Numbered from the stretch's first letter, positions 12,373 to 24,432 are shown. The stretch: 64,000 nt of DNA from Symbiodinium natans (GCA_905221605.1 CAJNDS010000595.1:1-64000), one strand, 5' to 3'. The notes: a model not told the origin generated them from the sequence alone. Numbers and translations are program-made.

Positions 12373-13099
12373 GTAAGGGACTCCACAAGGCTTTTGAGCT
12401 CATCTACCGTCTTCTGAGTCTACAGTGTTTTGGGTGTAGATGCCTCAACTACAACTACAACCCTTGAAGACCCAGGAGAGAAGTGCTAAAATGCGCCAAG
12501 AAGCACCTTTCGAAGCTTCTCAGAGCTCCGAGCAAGCTCGAGGTACTTCCTGGCCGCGGCTGTCACGTGGATCTTCCGCGAGGACTCGGACAGCTCAGTC
12601 TCAGGAAGTACCAGCGAATTAAGGAAACGGTGCGCCTTCTCTCTCTCTCTCTCTGCATTCTAGAGGAGCCTGAGATCCTCCACACAGTGGTGGAGGGCCT
12701 CGCATCCCTTCCACTGGTTTGGCTTTTCCTCCTGGGCATGCGCGTCTGCATGCAGCCTGGGCGAGTTTTTTCTTATTTTTTCGCATGTGTAGCGGAGGGT
12801 TCTCGTTGCAAGAGGTGGGGTCCAGGGGTTGGGGAGTTTCCGGGCATCGCGTTGTGTTCGCAAAGCGTTCGCAAGCGTTCGAAAGCTCGAAAGTGCCCAC
12901 GCGAATCGAGCTGTACTTGGGGGATTCGGTCATCGCATCAAAAGTGCAGACCATCACGAGGACGATGCTCCTCATGGTTGTTGCAGGTGCGCCATCCTCC
13001 TAACTGTCACCATTTTTGGACGATAGTTGCTTCAAAAGTGCAGACAGACATGAGAATGCGGCACGTGGGTGGCGCCATCCTCGCGATTGTCGCTGTTAA

Positions 13100-13570
13100 A
13101 GCTTGGTTTGTTGTTCACGCGGGCGTGAATGGTGAACACCGAAAAGCTGTTCTTGATTCCGGGTTGTGCGAATCGGAGGAGGGCGAGTGGTGAATACGTG
13201 TAACGCGTTCCTGATTCCCTGCTTTGCTTCTGCGGGGGTGAGTGTGAATACCGACAAAGTGTGCCTGATTCCAGGTTTTGCTTATCGGGGGGTGAGTGGT
13301 GACCCCCCACAAAGTGCTCCTGCCTCCGCGTGGTGGAAGGCTACAGCATGTTCACGATTCTGGGTTTTGCTTGTCGGGAGGTGCGTGGTAACTACCTACA
13401 AAGTGTTCTGCTTATCGGGGGGTGAGTGTGATCACCTACAAAACATTCCTCATGCCAGGTTTTGCTTATCGGGGAGTGAATGGTGCACACCTAGGGAGTG
13501 TTCCTGCTTCCGAGTGATGAACAGCTACAACGTGTTCACGATGCCATGCATGGTAAATGCCTACAAAGTG
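13100..13570. repeat. Degenerate minisatellite, period about 54-58 bp
   Basis: At least eight diverged copies of a unit containing 'AAAGTGTTCCTGATTCC' and 'GGTTTTGCTTATCGGGG' with 'GTGAGTG' follow one another. Copies differ by indels, so the array is old. It is preceded by a shorter imperfect duplication around 12945-13090 ('TCAAAAGTGCAGAC'). Confidence 0.8.
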
Positions 13571-13591
13571 TTCTGAGAGATGACGGAGAGA

Positions 13592-13594
<3 letters not shown>

Positions 13595-13653
<59 letters not shown>

Positions 13654-13804
13654 CAGGGAGGGGGAGGGGAGGGAGGGAGGGAGGAGGGAGGGAGGGAGGG
13701 GAGAGGAGAGAGAGGGAAGAGACTGGGAGTTTCACTTGAGAGGGTGGGGCCCAGCAGAAGAAGAAGAAGAAGAAGAAGAAGAAGAAGAAGAAGAAGAAGA
13801 AGAA

Positions 13805-13851
<47 letters not shown>

Positions 13852-14190
13852 AGAAGAAGAAGAAGAAGAAGAAGAAGAAGAAGAAGAAGAAGAAGAAGAA
13901 GAAGAAGAAGAAGAAGAAGAAGCAGAAGAAGAAGAAAAGAGAGAGAGTGTGCGCGCGGGGGCCTCCGGGCCTCTAAGAAGAAGAAGAAGGAGAAGGAGAA
14001 AAAGAGCGCGAGAGAGAGAGAGAGAGAGCGAGGGAGAGGGAGAGCGAAAATGAATGAACTGAATTGAAATTGAAATGAATTGCATTGAATTGAACTGCAT
14101 TGAATTGCATTGAAGTGAATTGAATTGAACTGCCATGAAATGAGAGAAAGATTTAATGAGTGAATGGATGGATGAATGAATGAATGAGAG

Positions 14191-14242
<52 letters not shown>

Positions 14243-14350
14243 CGAGAGAGAGCGAGAGGGAGCGAGAGACGAGAGAGAGAGAGACAGAGAGCTATAAGAG
14301 ATGAGACAGAGAAGAGATAAGCGAGAGAGAGAGAGGGAGAGAGAGAAGGA
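13595..14350. repeat. Compound GA / GAA / GA microsatellite
   Basis: About 750 bp of purine on the plus strand: (GA)n at 13595-13650, GGGA-rich to 13735, (GAA)n at 13757-13935, then GA-rich sequence broken by a TGAATTGAAT-type motif at about 14050-14150 and more (GA)n to 14350. Open frames of poly-Glu, poly-Arg or poly-Ser are by-products. Confidence 0.95.
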
Positions 14351-15783
14351 ATAGAGAGAGACGGATGACACACTTCAGTTCGGATCTGCTGTCGTGCGCC
14401 GCGTCTCTTCTGGTCTCCGGAGGTTCGTGGCTCCCGTGTTTAGTGCTTCAGCAGGGCGATGTGCTCCTTAAGATGGGGATTCTGCTGCCCTTTTTCTAAG
14501 ATTCTAGGGAGCCCTTGTAAGAGAAAGCCCAGGCATGGGGCCGACCTCACCGAGAAATGTCGGGCCATCCCAGCCTTCGTGAACCAGATTCCCACAAACC
14601 TGGATGAGCCTCGGCGCACTAAGCAAGGGGGCTACCTGGTCGGCTACCTCGGATTCTTGTTGAAACTTCACTTAAAACAATAGCCAAGATGTGTGCGTCT
14701 GTGTGTCATCGCGCTCCAGCCCCAAGTTCAGCCTGTGAGCGAGGTAGCCCAGGTAACGCAGGTGTCCTGTCTGACGCGGGGTCTCTAGCATCCTTGCGTG
14801 CGAGAACCCTCTAAAATCTGGGCAAAAACCCTCACTCTGCCTGAAGCCTCTTCGTGAGGTCGACCTGGACCGGCAGTATCTTGTCAGATTCATCACAGTT
14901 CCCGGACTGCACATGGCGCCATTGTCGTAAGAACACGAAGCCCTTACAGTGTGACCTGCGCGAGCTGGGTGTTTGTTTAAGAGCACCTCTGCAGGAGAGT
15001 GGGTTTTGAGTGGGTCCCCCGTCCCACTGAAACAGCCCAGAACCCTAAACCCTAAACCCTAAACCCTATACCCTATACCCTAAACCCTAAACCCCTTAAA
15101 GGATCCTTTCAAAGATCCCGTCGGCACTCCGTGTGCCGCGTCTGATGTCGGAAATGTCTGTGAAGTCTGTAGCGCTGTGCAGCGCTAGGTGTAGTGCACT
15201 ACAACAGGGTAGAGAGTTTCAGGATATGTGAAGAGGAAGAGAAAGCCCAAATTCCCCTGTAGTTGAGGACAGCTCTGCTGGATTCGCCGTCAACGATGTC
15301 AAGTTAACCCAGGACGTGAGAGGGGAACGTCTTGGTCACATGCGCTGTCGCTTGGGTCGCTTGGGTCGCTTGGGCGGCTTGGGCTCCTTGATGTGTAGGG
15401 CCTACAGAAAGTCTCGAGAGTTCCGGGGGATCATGTAGTTTCAACTTCGAGCACGCCTGATGTTGAGGAGCTGTTCATGAAGCAGATGATTGTCTTTGCC
15501 GGTTTGCTGTCGGGCCTAGTCAGCATCTTTTCTAGACTCTATTTTTAAAGAGGCCTTTGAGCCTTTGAGATCCGAGCTGGCAAGCTTGGTTGGATTTGCA
15601 ATGCTCTTCGATCTTGGGTTTCACCTCCCCTCGTTTAAAGCGGCCTGCGTGGCTCGCACTGTAGCGACATGCAGAGTCTGTAAATGTCGGCAAAACCCCT
15701 CAGCTCCAGGGGGTGTGGGGCCTCGGGGGCTTGTTCAAAGGTGCTGTCACGAGTATGTTTCGTGTTGACCTTTTTTGTGGCAG
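14351..15783. other. No gene supported
   Basis: Mixed sequence with one CCCTAAA array at 15045-15095 and a GCTTGGGTC short tandem repeat at about 15350-15385. No exon with credible ends was seen. Confidence 0.45.
15045..15095. repeat. Telomere-like CCCTAAA array
   Basis: About seven units, two with CCCTATA variants. Confidence 0.9.
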
Positions 15784-15860
15784 CTTCCAATCGTCATCGA
15801 TCCTGAGCCCCACGAAGAGCAGAAGAGACTGGAGTCTGAACGGGCAACCGGACGTACGTG
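15784..15860 (+). CDS. Candidate internal exon, acidic
   Basis: Opens after GGCAG and reads LPIVIDPEPHEEQKRLESER, with strongly G/C-biased third positions and high charge. The 3' end is uncertain: the frame stays open to 15918 but composition deteriorates after about 15855. Family unknown. It may be an early exon of the same plus-strand gene as the exons at 16753, 17427, 18184 and 18514. Confidence 0.4.
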
Positions 15861-16553
15861 GAGTACCTGGGCTGTGTTTTACCCGTTCATACTCACGACG
15901 TCAGGCTTCACATTCTAGCAAGGTTCTATTGCCAAGAGTGCTGTGACGACCTGCTCAGCCAGCGCCCTAAGCTTGTATGTGCCCCCTGCTTCCTTGCCCC
16001 CTGCCTCTTTTCCCTCGCACTGCAGCCCGTCCTTGACGAGGCGTGTTCAAAGAAGCTGCAAGAGCCCATGCAGTTTCCCGTGTTTATGACATCGTTGTTG
16101 ATGCTGCAGATATGGCAGGTGCACATGGGAAGCTGGACGTCAGGGAAAAAACTCTCCAGCTTGGTTTCTGAGTAGCGCAGCTCCTGGCCCATCAATAGTT
16201 GTTGGTCTTGATCATTGAAAACACAGATGTCGTCTGCACCTTTTTGGCCCTCAGACAGACATGTCCGAAAGTTCATCGCTTCATAGCCAGATGCCTTCAT
16301 CAGCACACATCACACATGCATGCGCGGCGGCGCGCGAAGTCTCAAATTTTCTCAAGGCCCAAATCTCCTAAACCCTGAGCCCTGGAATCACTGGAAGTCA
16401 CTGGAATATTCCTCAATTGGAAGGGAGAGTTGTTTGCTGTAAGTGCTGAAAGTTGCTGGCAGCTGCTGGGCGTGCCAACAGCGGGCACCAGAAAGATGTT
16501 CCTCTTCCATCGGCTCCTGAATCTCACCACGCGACCTGGATTTGTCTTGAATG

Positions 16554-16590
16554 GTTTAGGGTTTAGGGTTTAGGGTTTAGGGTTTAGGGT
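16554..16590. repeat. Telomere-like TTTAGGG array
   Basis: About five units, G-rich orientation. Confidence 0.9.
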
Positions 16591-16752
16591 GGGGGGGGGC
16601 TAAAGGGTGAGGGGTGGGGTGGGGCGGGGCCTTGACCTGGCCAACCTCATGATTCTTTACAGCCGCAGAAAGGTTCGAAGGAAGAGGGTCTGCGGTGTGC
16701 CCAAGGATGATGTACAATGAGAAGGACCAGCTGACCGTGTGATCCTTGGCAG

Positions 16753-16842
16753 CATCAATGGTTCAGGGGTGTCAGATCCCTCCCCCGAGCTAGAGCTGCA
16801 GGCGAGAGACCTGAAGAGTCTCCAAGCTCGTCGGAGAGTGAC
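16753..16842 (+). CDS. Candidate internal exon
   Basis: Bounded by TTGGCAG and the donor GTGAGC at 16843. The reading ends with ELELQARDLKSLQARRR, a helical charged segment. Both ends look like real splice sites. Family not recognised. Confidence 0.45.
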
Positions 16843-17426
16843 GTGAGCTTGGACAACTTCCATGCTATACGTTGCCGATTTCCCCTTTTCCGAAGCCCAG
16901 GCGACTTCCTGATCCCCGCTGAGCAGAGGCGGTGAGAAGCTTGAAACGCTTAAAAACCGCCCGCCCTTGAAAGCCCCCCCCCCCTTGCCCCCCTCTATAC
17001 TAGCACATGACTCGCATCACGAATCGGTTCTGACCCCTCAAAAAGGCCCTTGAAAGTTTGCCTTAAAGCCTCGCCCAAAATCCTGTTAACCGATCAAGGT
17101 TTGCCTTAACGCCCCCCCCCCAAAAAAAAAACAAAAGAGAAGAAATAGAAGCAAAGAACCTCAAACTTCAAAAAGCCTCTCTGCACTGCAGGCAGAGGCA
17201 GCTCGAGCGCTCCAGGCAGATGGCTGCTGGAGACGCTCGCAGGGAGTGTTTCTTAGGGGCAGCCGTCTTCCCTTCCATTGGGATCCTAGCAGGGGGGGGG
17301 GCATCGACAACGCACTCCCAAAAAAAAGGGGCATGCAAGGCCAATCAGGGTACATCAAGGATCTGACTTCTGACACTAGTCAGGGCGCATGCGAGGGCTG
17401 TTGAGATCCCATTCTTTGGGGTCCAG

Positions 17427-17753
17427 TTCACTCGGCGCTGCTGCGGAGTTTTGAGGGGTCTTCAGGTTCTGGTGCGAAGGGGAAGTCCGAGGCCCGCCCT
17501 GGCCCTGCGCCGCAGCAGAGCGATCAGCCCCCCACGGAGCCGCCAAGGGAGCCGGCCGCAAGTGCCCCACCGAGAGAGCCGCCCGCAAGGGAGCCGCCAA
17601 GCAAGCCGCCGCCGCGGCAGCCACCGCCCACCAACGAGTCGCTGACGGAGCCGCCCCCCAGGCAGCCGCCAAGGGAGCTGCCCGCCAGGCACCCGCCACC
17701 CGCCAGACAGCCGCCCGCCAAGAAGCCGCCTGCGCGGGAGCCGCCCGCGCCCA

Positions 17754-17821
<68 letters not shown>

Positions 17822-17910
17822 AGGGAGGAGCATTGGAGGGGAACTGAAGTTTCAGGAGTTGGAGGTTCTCAGTTCGGCAGCTTTGCGGTCAGAGTTGCCA
17901 CATTTCACTA
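17427..17910 (+). CDS. Proline-rich exon
   Basis: Opens after GTCCAG, and one frame runs to TAG at about 17908. After a Ser/Gly-rich start it becomes a strongly proline-rich linker with repeated motifs such as TEPPREP, AREPPSKPPPRQPP and PARQPPAKKPP, and ends in a pure (Pro-Ala)n run at about 17750-17820 built on CCCGCG repeats. Alternation of Pro with Arg/Glu/Lys, kept despite varied codons, argues for translation in this frame. It is a disordered linker and no domain is visible. The true donor could be near 17847 (GTTTCA). Confidence 0.5.
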
Positions 17911-18183
17911 GAATGAGCGGGGGGGTTGGGCTTTGAGGCAAACATAGAGTTCCAGGATATCCCATGTGCTCTCTTGATGACATCCTAACTTTGGCTTCTA
18001 TAAACCCGAAAAAGTTTCGAACCAAAAGTAGGCCTCGTGAAGCCACTTACTCGGGTTTAGGGTTTGGGGTTTGGGGGTTAGGGTCTATATTTGCAGCTCT
18101 AATGTCTGTGTTTTTGCGGTCTATGCCTCGGGTTTCCTCAAAGCCCACAATTCCATTGCCAAGAATGTCTGCGCTAGCTCAGC

Positions 18184-18310
18184 GCAAGACAAACTTCTGC
18201 CCGTGGACCCGCGGAGGAGCAGCAGGAGGAGGAGGCGGAGGAGGCGGAGGAGGCGGAGGAGGATGATGAAAGTGAAAGCAGCGGTGCCGAGCAACTCAGG
18301 ATCAATCAGT
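18184..18310 (+). CDS. Acidic low-complexity exon
   Basis: One of three open frames through a GAG/GCG-rich tract. This frame reads AEEQQEEEAEEAEEAEEDD and then a Ser/Glu tail, which looks like a normal acidic disordered segment; the other frames give poly-Arg or poly-Gly. It lies between the proline-rich exon and the terminal exon at 18514. Exact ends are uncertain. Confidence 0.35.
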
Positions 18311-18513
18311 GTTTTTGGGGGGTCCGTTCGGGACCTTGGGTGGTTCTTGGTAGGTTAGTTGGTTCGTGTGCTCTTCGACAGAAGCCATGCGCATCTAAGC
18401 TTAGGGCAACTTGGGTGGCCACTAGTTGCAGAATCTTTGCTTCAAGAAGAGCCCTGAGACCCCGCTCCTTCCTATGTTCCCCGCAAGCCGACCGCTCTTT
18501 GTGTCCCTTGCAG

Positions 18514-18606
18514 GCAATCCTAGAGGCCCTGGGCAAATCTGGGCAAGACTCCGCCGGCAGCGCAGATGTCTCGAAATGGCCATCAAAAGCCTCTGAAAGC
18601 CTCTGA
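18514..18606 (+). CDS. Candidate terminal exon
   Basis: Begins after CCTTGCAG and reads 30 codons (start AILEALGKSGQDSAGSADVS) to TGA at 18604-18606. Composition and third positions are coding-like. Probably the last exon of the gene that includes the proline-rich and acidic segments. Function unknown. Confidence 0.45.
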   Translation, partial: AILEALGKSGQDSAGSADVSKWPSKASESL

Positions 18607-18762
18607 TGAAGAGGGGGTCGGGGGTCGGCCCCGACTTCTTCTGTGGTTCGCCCTTGTTTCGTGTCCTGAAGACAGTGTAAACTTGGGGCTACAGTTGAGG
18701 TGAACCGTGGCCTTGCAAGACCACTTCGGGTCATGCGCTATAGGACTTAGGAGTCTTTGCAA

Positions 18763-18784
18763 CGCTGGCCAATTTTGGCTCGAG
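18763..18784 (+). other. Possible relict of the dinoflagellate spliced leader
   Basis: The 22 bases CGCTGGCCAATTTTGGCTCGAG (two short halves: CGCTGGCCAA and TTTTGGCTCGAG) resemble the known dinoflagellate spliced-leader end, which contains GCCATTTTGGCTCAAG. The match has one inserted A and a few mismatches. Such relicts mark genes re-inserted from processed mRNA. No clear gene follows, so a chance match is possible. Confidence 0.3.
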
Positions 18785-21700
18785 CCCTCCCTTGCGGGAA
18801 AAGCCACTCCGCAGCCAAGGGGGGCATCGAAACGCATCCCGTACCCGCCCGAGCTCCAGGTGAACACATCACATCAGTAGGACACCTGTGAATGCTGCAG
18901 ATTTTCAGAGTCTAGTGCATAGAAATTCCGTAGGCAAGGTCAGGCCAAACCAAAGTTTTCCCCCAAAAGCCACGGACGCCCTCAGAGCCCAGAGCCTGGG
19001 ACAGATCTTGGCAAGGGGGGGCATTCGAGTTTAGGGTTGAGGGTTTAAGGTTTAGGGCCCTCCTTCTGCTTTGAACAGTTCGGGAGGAAGCCATGGCTGT
19101 TTTCATAAGTGCTGACTGGCTCTTACTTGTAAGAGGGCCCCTCAAGACGTTTGCAGATGCAGCACCGTAGCATGGGGGGCCTAATGGTCCTATCAACTCT
19201 GCACTTCGTCCTTGTTCGCCTGCTACGAATGGAGCCCGGACTTCGGTCAAAGTTTTCAAGCATGGCGATTTACAGCATCCTCTCAGCTAAGGACAAGGCT
19301 CATCCTTCGCAGCCATGCAGTTCTTTGCCGCACTTGTTGCGCTGCTGTGCTGAAGATAGTACACGCTTTCGGGGGTGCAACGCTGCAACCTTATGGGCCA
19401 TAGCATTGAAGTCAGTGGCAATGGGGGGTTCGTTCTTGTGCTTCAGGGTGCTATCTCCTGCCATCGAAGTTTCAAGATGCATCTCGAAGGCTGTTTGTGT
19501 GGTCTTAGTTTGTCGATGAGATGCCAGGAGTGTCTGACCATCTGACCAATGTCGGGACATGTTCGGCATCTTCTCCAGTGATGGAGAGAGGACAGTGTCT
19601 CAACCAGAGAAGCACATGAAGTGCTGCACTGGAATCGGTCTCTCCTGACAAGTGGGGGAGGCTCAGACTCGTCGGCCTAGGAGCGAAAGAACAAGAACTC
19701 GAGAAAAGCCTGACGAGCAGGGCAAGCAAATGGCAAGATTTTACTCTCTGAATGTGGAGGCTTTGGGTCACGGTGGCGGGCGGGGGGTGGTGGGGGGGGG
19801 GGGTGGGAGGTCCTTGAGGTGCCCAAAGGGCCAGTAGCCTCAAAAAGAGAACTGGAGGGAACAAGCCAAAAAAAGTGGATCCGGAGAAGAGGCATGCAAT
19901 GCCCGGCTTGCAGGGAATCTCCCGGCAGGAACGTTGCAGCTCTGCGGCATCGGGGTTGCACGCCGAAAAACCCTTTCTGGGCCCTTTTCTGCATCTGCGC
20001 TCCCTTTCGCCGCTGTCTCCGAGGCTCTGCGTGGCGCGGAGTCAGCAGACCGAGGCCGCTGTCGATTCTTGTGATTTGCTCGGGTTCAGACGTTCACATG
20101 TTACCTGGGGTATCGGGACCACCTGGCAGATGGAAAGCTTGCTCTGTTGGTTTTTCTTGTCGGGCCTTCAACTTCAAGCTTGCATCCCTTTGGGGGGTGG
20201 TTTGTGTCTATTTGCAGCAAGAGCTTGCATGAACCTGAGCCTTCTCTCTGCGTTTTTTTGAGGATGGTGGGTGGAAGAGAATCGCCCAAGCCCCCCTGAT
20301 CTTCTCCTGTTTGGAGGTGTCCGCTGATGATTTTACAGAGCCTGAGATTTTGATGGACGCCCGCCGGCACTGAGTTGAGGATATCCCGAAGGCTCCCCGA
20401 GGCTCCTGTAGGAGACTGTACTGTAGGATATTGTGGGCTACGGATTTTAGAACGCGGGGAAGGACAGGGTTGAGGCGCCGACTTGGCATGTAGGCTGAAA
20501 CTTGTAGCTGCTGGCTGAAAGCCAAAGGCCACACCCACACACCCACACACCCGCGGACACACCCACACCCACACCCACACACACGTTTCTCTGTGGCAGC
20601 GTGCTGTTTCCATGTTGACAAAGCCGGTTCATCTTGAAGTGGGTCCCGCATGTACAGCAGTGTCCCACACACACACACAGAGTGAAGACCGTATTGAGGG
20701 CCGTGAGGCGTCGCCCCCGAGATCTTCTGTTTCCACAAGCTGAAACACGCCCCGTTTCCCCCGAGTTGGTTTGATTTGGATCATCTTGTAGAACATAGAC
20801 CCTGTCAAGAGCAAAAAGCAGGAAGATATGGAGAGGTGCCTGTTGCTGTACACAAATACACAGGCAGCTGAAGCTTTCAACAAGCAAATGCAGAGCCAGA
20901 GCAAGCAATGAGGGTGTCACTGATTGCGGGTCACCTAGGTCAAAGCCTGCCGAGTATAAAGCACGCTGCAAACGTGGAGTGGAGTGAAGCTGCATGTACG
21001 CTGGGGTGATCCACTGCCCCCGCAGACGAAAAAGGTGCAAAGCAGTCCTACTCGTACGTTAGCGTGGAATCCGGGTGTACGCACACATGGCATTGCCCTC
21101 GCATGGCGTTGCCGGTAAAAACTCCATGCTTCGCAACTCATTCCTGTAGGGCAGACAGACCCCCGGCTGATAGCTGCAAATGCCGCCCCCACAAACTGTC
21201 AGGCTACTTCTTTTTGGAGCCTGGGAGTTCACGCGCAGGCAGCATTCACTCACGTGAAGCTCCACACTTTACCAAACGGTTTTTCCGTCTGTTCGTTGCC
21301 GAAAAAGCCTTCCGAGGAGCGCATTGGTTTTCACTCTGGGAAGATCGGCATCTTTGCTCAGGCTGGGGTGCGTTCTGAAACCCTACGGAAGCCTCTCGTC
21401 CTTCTTTATATTCAGTAGGTGGGTGCCGAAACTGTCCCAAAGCCGCAGATTCGATCTTGTGAGCTTGAAAGCATTGCTGACTCAGCACGTGCTACTGGAT
21501 CAGTGGAGACGTCTCCGGCATCTCCTGACATAAGAGGCGGCCAGTGCGAACAGTGAGTAATGGTGCAGCAGGAGTGCTGCTTTTCTTCTGGTTCGGAGCT
21601 TTTGCGAAAGGGGCGTTTTTCGATGCTCTGGGTAGGTCGTTTTGATCAGAAGGAGGGAGTTCTGCAGCTGAATGTTTGGGGCTTCTCCTGGTTTCTTTAG

Positions 21701-22045
21701 GACAGCTCCCTTCTGACCTCTTCGTCCAACTGTCCCGTCCTGGCCGGACGAGCACATGAAGCTTCAAAGCCATTGAAAGAGAAAACCTGCAGGTGGGCTC
21801 CGGCGAGGTTTGGCCCGCGACTTGTTTTGCATTGACTTGACAGAGTTTGCTGCTGTGACTGTTTCACTGGCACCTTGTAAGCACACGAGCCAAATGTGGC
21901 CCCGAGCGTAGACCGATGTTTGTTGATGTCTAGATTTATGGCCTCCAATGCTTGGAAGGTATACAGAGGCATGCAGAGATAAACAGAAGTACCCAAGACC
22001 CGCCCGAGCCGCATACAAACTCCACAACGCTAGGAACTGGCGCAG
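18785..22045. other. No gene supported
   Basis: Holds a weak TTTAGGG-like patch at 19028-19060, a CA-rich run at about 20530-20585 and (CA)n at 20668-20682. Several open frames are present on both strands, but none shows splice-consistent ends together with protein-like content. Confidence 0.4.
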
Positions 22046-24242
22046 TGCGTCTCCAACGTGTTGGAAGCCTCGGATGACAGCATCGGCGTGCACATCGACT
22101 ACGTGCTGCTCCCAGAAAAAAGGGCGATTCGGTGATCCTCTCTCCACAAGGCCCCTCCTAGCAATGCCGCAGCCCTCAGCCGCGCAACTCAGGTGGAGGC
22201 CTCGGCTCCCAACAAGGCGGCCATGCACCAGCTGTGGGGATACCTGCGAGGCAAGGTGGGGCGGTATGCAGGGGAAGGTGGTGGATGTGAATGACGTTGT
22301 AGAGTCTCGAGTGTGCCAGGTGTTGATGGTTCGTCTCCGTGTTCGGATGTAGGACACCCACTCCACACCCTGGTCATGCTACTCAACCCCAGGCAAGCAC
22401 GGCTTCGTCAACTTGGTCCTCACAAAGTCCAAATCAAAGGGCATGGCGACTGGGCGCACAGTGGCCAAAGCTGCTATCATGTTCTTTAAGGTGCATTTTC
22501 CAAGGCAACTAGGGCCTTGGGGCGCGTACCTGGGAGTTATTGAAGAAGTACGGGGCGGCAGGCCATCTTGAGTACCGAATCCTTACGCTTTCAGCTGCGC
22601 AGCACCTGAGGACATGGGCCACTTTGTCTCGCAGTTGTGCCTTGGCTCCGCGGGGGCTCTCCGTTCTGCGGAAGGGCCTTCGAGGGGGGTTGAGGGTTCT
22701 TTGTGCGGCTGTGTGTGCCGTGGGCGGCCGTCTGCTGCAGGTTGAAAGCAGGAATCGTAAGCGACCTTAAATGTCGCGCAAGGGAGAGGAAGCAAGGGAA
22801 CCCCGGAAAAACTCGGAAGCCCGAATCTGGAGCCCCTCCGGTTGGGGGGGTGGGGCCTTTGCAGGTACACCGCCCAGAAGAAGGGCCTGCAGTATGACCT
22901 CCTCCTGCCCCTCGGGCTCTGTCGGACAGAACCCGGTGTGAGCGTTGTGTGGGGCGCAGGTTCCGTGTGAGCTGTTTTGCTTTTACGAGGCCCCCCCCCC
23001 TCAGGAACTTTGCTGAAAGACCCCAAAGATTTCAAGTATCTCTTTTAATCCATGGGATCCAAGGAAGATCCACACCGACAGCCACCCTGACCTCCGCAAG
23101 CTGACCATGGAGGAGGGGAGTTGGAGTATGTGTGGTTTAGGGTTTAGGGTTTTGGGCAACAGCTAGCTTCGGGGTGCTGGCGTCCCATTGAAAGGTTCTT
23201 GAGGCCGAGCAGGGTTTTGCCAGGATGCTGCAGGATATTCGGTGCAGACTCGAGCCCGGGCAACCCACCTTATCATCCCTCATCCTGAGCTTCCTTGGAA
23301 AGCTTCTGTCGTGCTCTCAGGCGCTGTGTGGGACGAAGTTCCAAGTTCGCAGTGCGCTTCACAACTTCGAGCGCCCTGGCTGTGGGCCAGGCATGAGTGC
23401 GAGATGGGTACCTGGTTCTCTCGTGGCACACGGCATCTCCCTTGCCTATGCCAGTGCAATGCAACAAAGCAACTGAAGCCTTCCTCCTCGCGCCGCTAAA
23501 GATGCGGCTACCAAGGATCCATGGCAAGCTCAATCTCATTGCTCCGGTCTGGCTCCCGGCTTCTGGGTGCACCGGCCCTTGAGGCTGCAGCCAAGCGGCT
23601 TAAGTCAAAGTTGTTCCCCGAGTTCACCCCTAAGGCTGGCACCACCATGACTCGCCGCACAAAGATCTCCAACTTGGCGCCGGCCGGGTTCGGGAGTTTA
23701 GGAGAGGGTTCGGGGGGACTTCGGGCTCTTGCATGAACTGGCCAGAGCAAAAAGAAAGATACGCGAATCTTGTGTGAAACCTGTGCAACACTGCAACTCC
23801 GACAGAGGCACCCCGTTCCCGAGCCCATGCGGTCACGCGGAGGTCCTTGCTGAACGCCTCTTCGGAGACCGCGAAGAAGTTGGCGGATCCCCGATGTATT
23901 CGACCAAGCAGGCCAGGGGAAGCCCTCGGAGCTTTATGGCGTTGTTTTGACAGTTTGTCTTTTTCCGAAAAATCCAATCTATCTACATTGAGTACATTCT
24001 GGGATTTGTGCTGCGGGCCAGCTCATGTTGCCTTGCGTTGCGTTGCCGAAGTCGAAGACGGAGATGTCCGAGAGGTTCTGTCAGGCTGTACAGACCTCCG
24101 AGCCCTAAAAAGGGACCGGCGCGACATCCAAGGGGTCCTTGACGTGTCCTTAGTCTGGCAAGGCGGCCAAGCTTCTGCTCTCAGAGATGGGCACCAAGAT
24201 CGACATCTCCGAGGCTGGGGCGGCCTGCGCGCTGACCCGATC
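22046..24242 (+). CDS. Unrecognised multi-exon gene
   Basis: A run of plausible exons: 22046-about 22120 (CVSNVLEASDDSIGVHIDYV), 22151-22250, 22393-about 22490 (KHGFVNLVLTKSKSKG), 22537-about 22620 (LLKKYGAAGHLEYRILTL), 22865-about 22922 (YTAQKKGLQYDLLLPLG), 23064-about 23130 (KIHTDSHPDLRKLTMEE), 23321-about 23408 (ALCGTKFQVRSALHNF), an open segment from 23521, and 24163-24242 (AAKLLLSEMGTKIDISEAGA; donor GTGATT). The junction 22250/22393 is phase-perfect with a GC donor and gives YLRGKHGFVNL across the splice. I do not recognise the protein. All exons show G/C-biased third positions and lie on one strand, but they may belong to more than one gene. Confidence 0.5.
23133..23153. repeat. Short telomere-like TTTAGGG array
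   Basis: Three units in the stretch between two candidate exons. Confidence 0.85.
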
Positions 24243-24261
24243 GTGATTTTGTATGTTTCGC

Positions 24262-24432
24262 AGAGAGAGGGAGAGAGAGACAGATAGAGAGAGTAGAAGA
24301 GGGAGAGAGAGAGAGAGAGAGAGAGTAGAAGAGAGAGTAGCAGAAGAAGAAGAAGAAGAAGAAGAAGAAGAAGAAGAAGAAGAAGAAGAAGAAGAAGAAG
24401 AAGAAGAAGAAGAAGAAGAAGAAGAAGAAGAG
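24262..24432. repeat. GA then (GAA)n microsatellite
   Basis: GA-rich run at 24262-24337, followed by a nearly pure GAA array at 24338-24432; purines on the plus strand. Confidence 0.95.
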
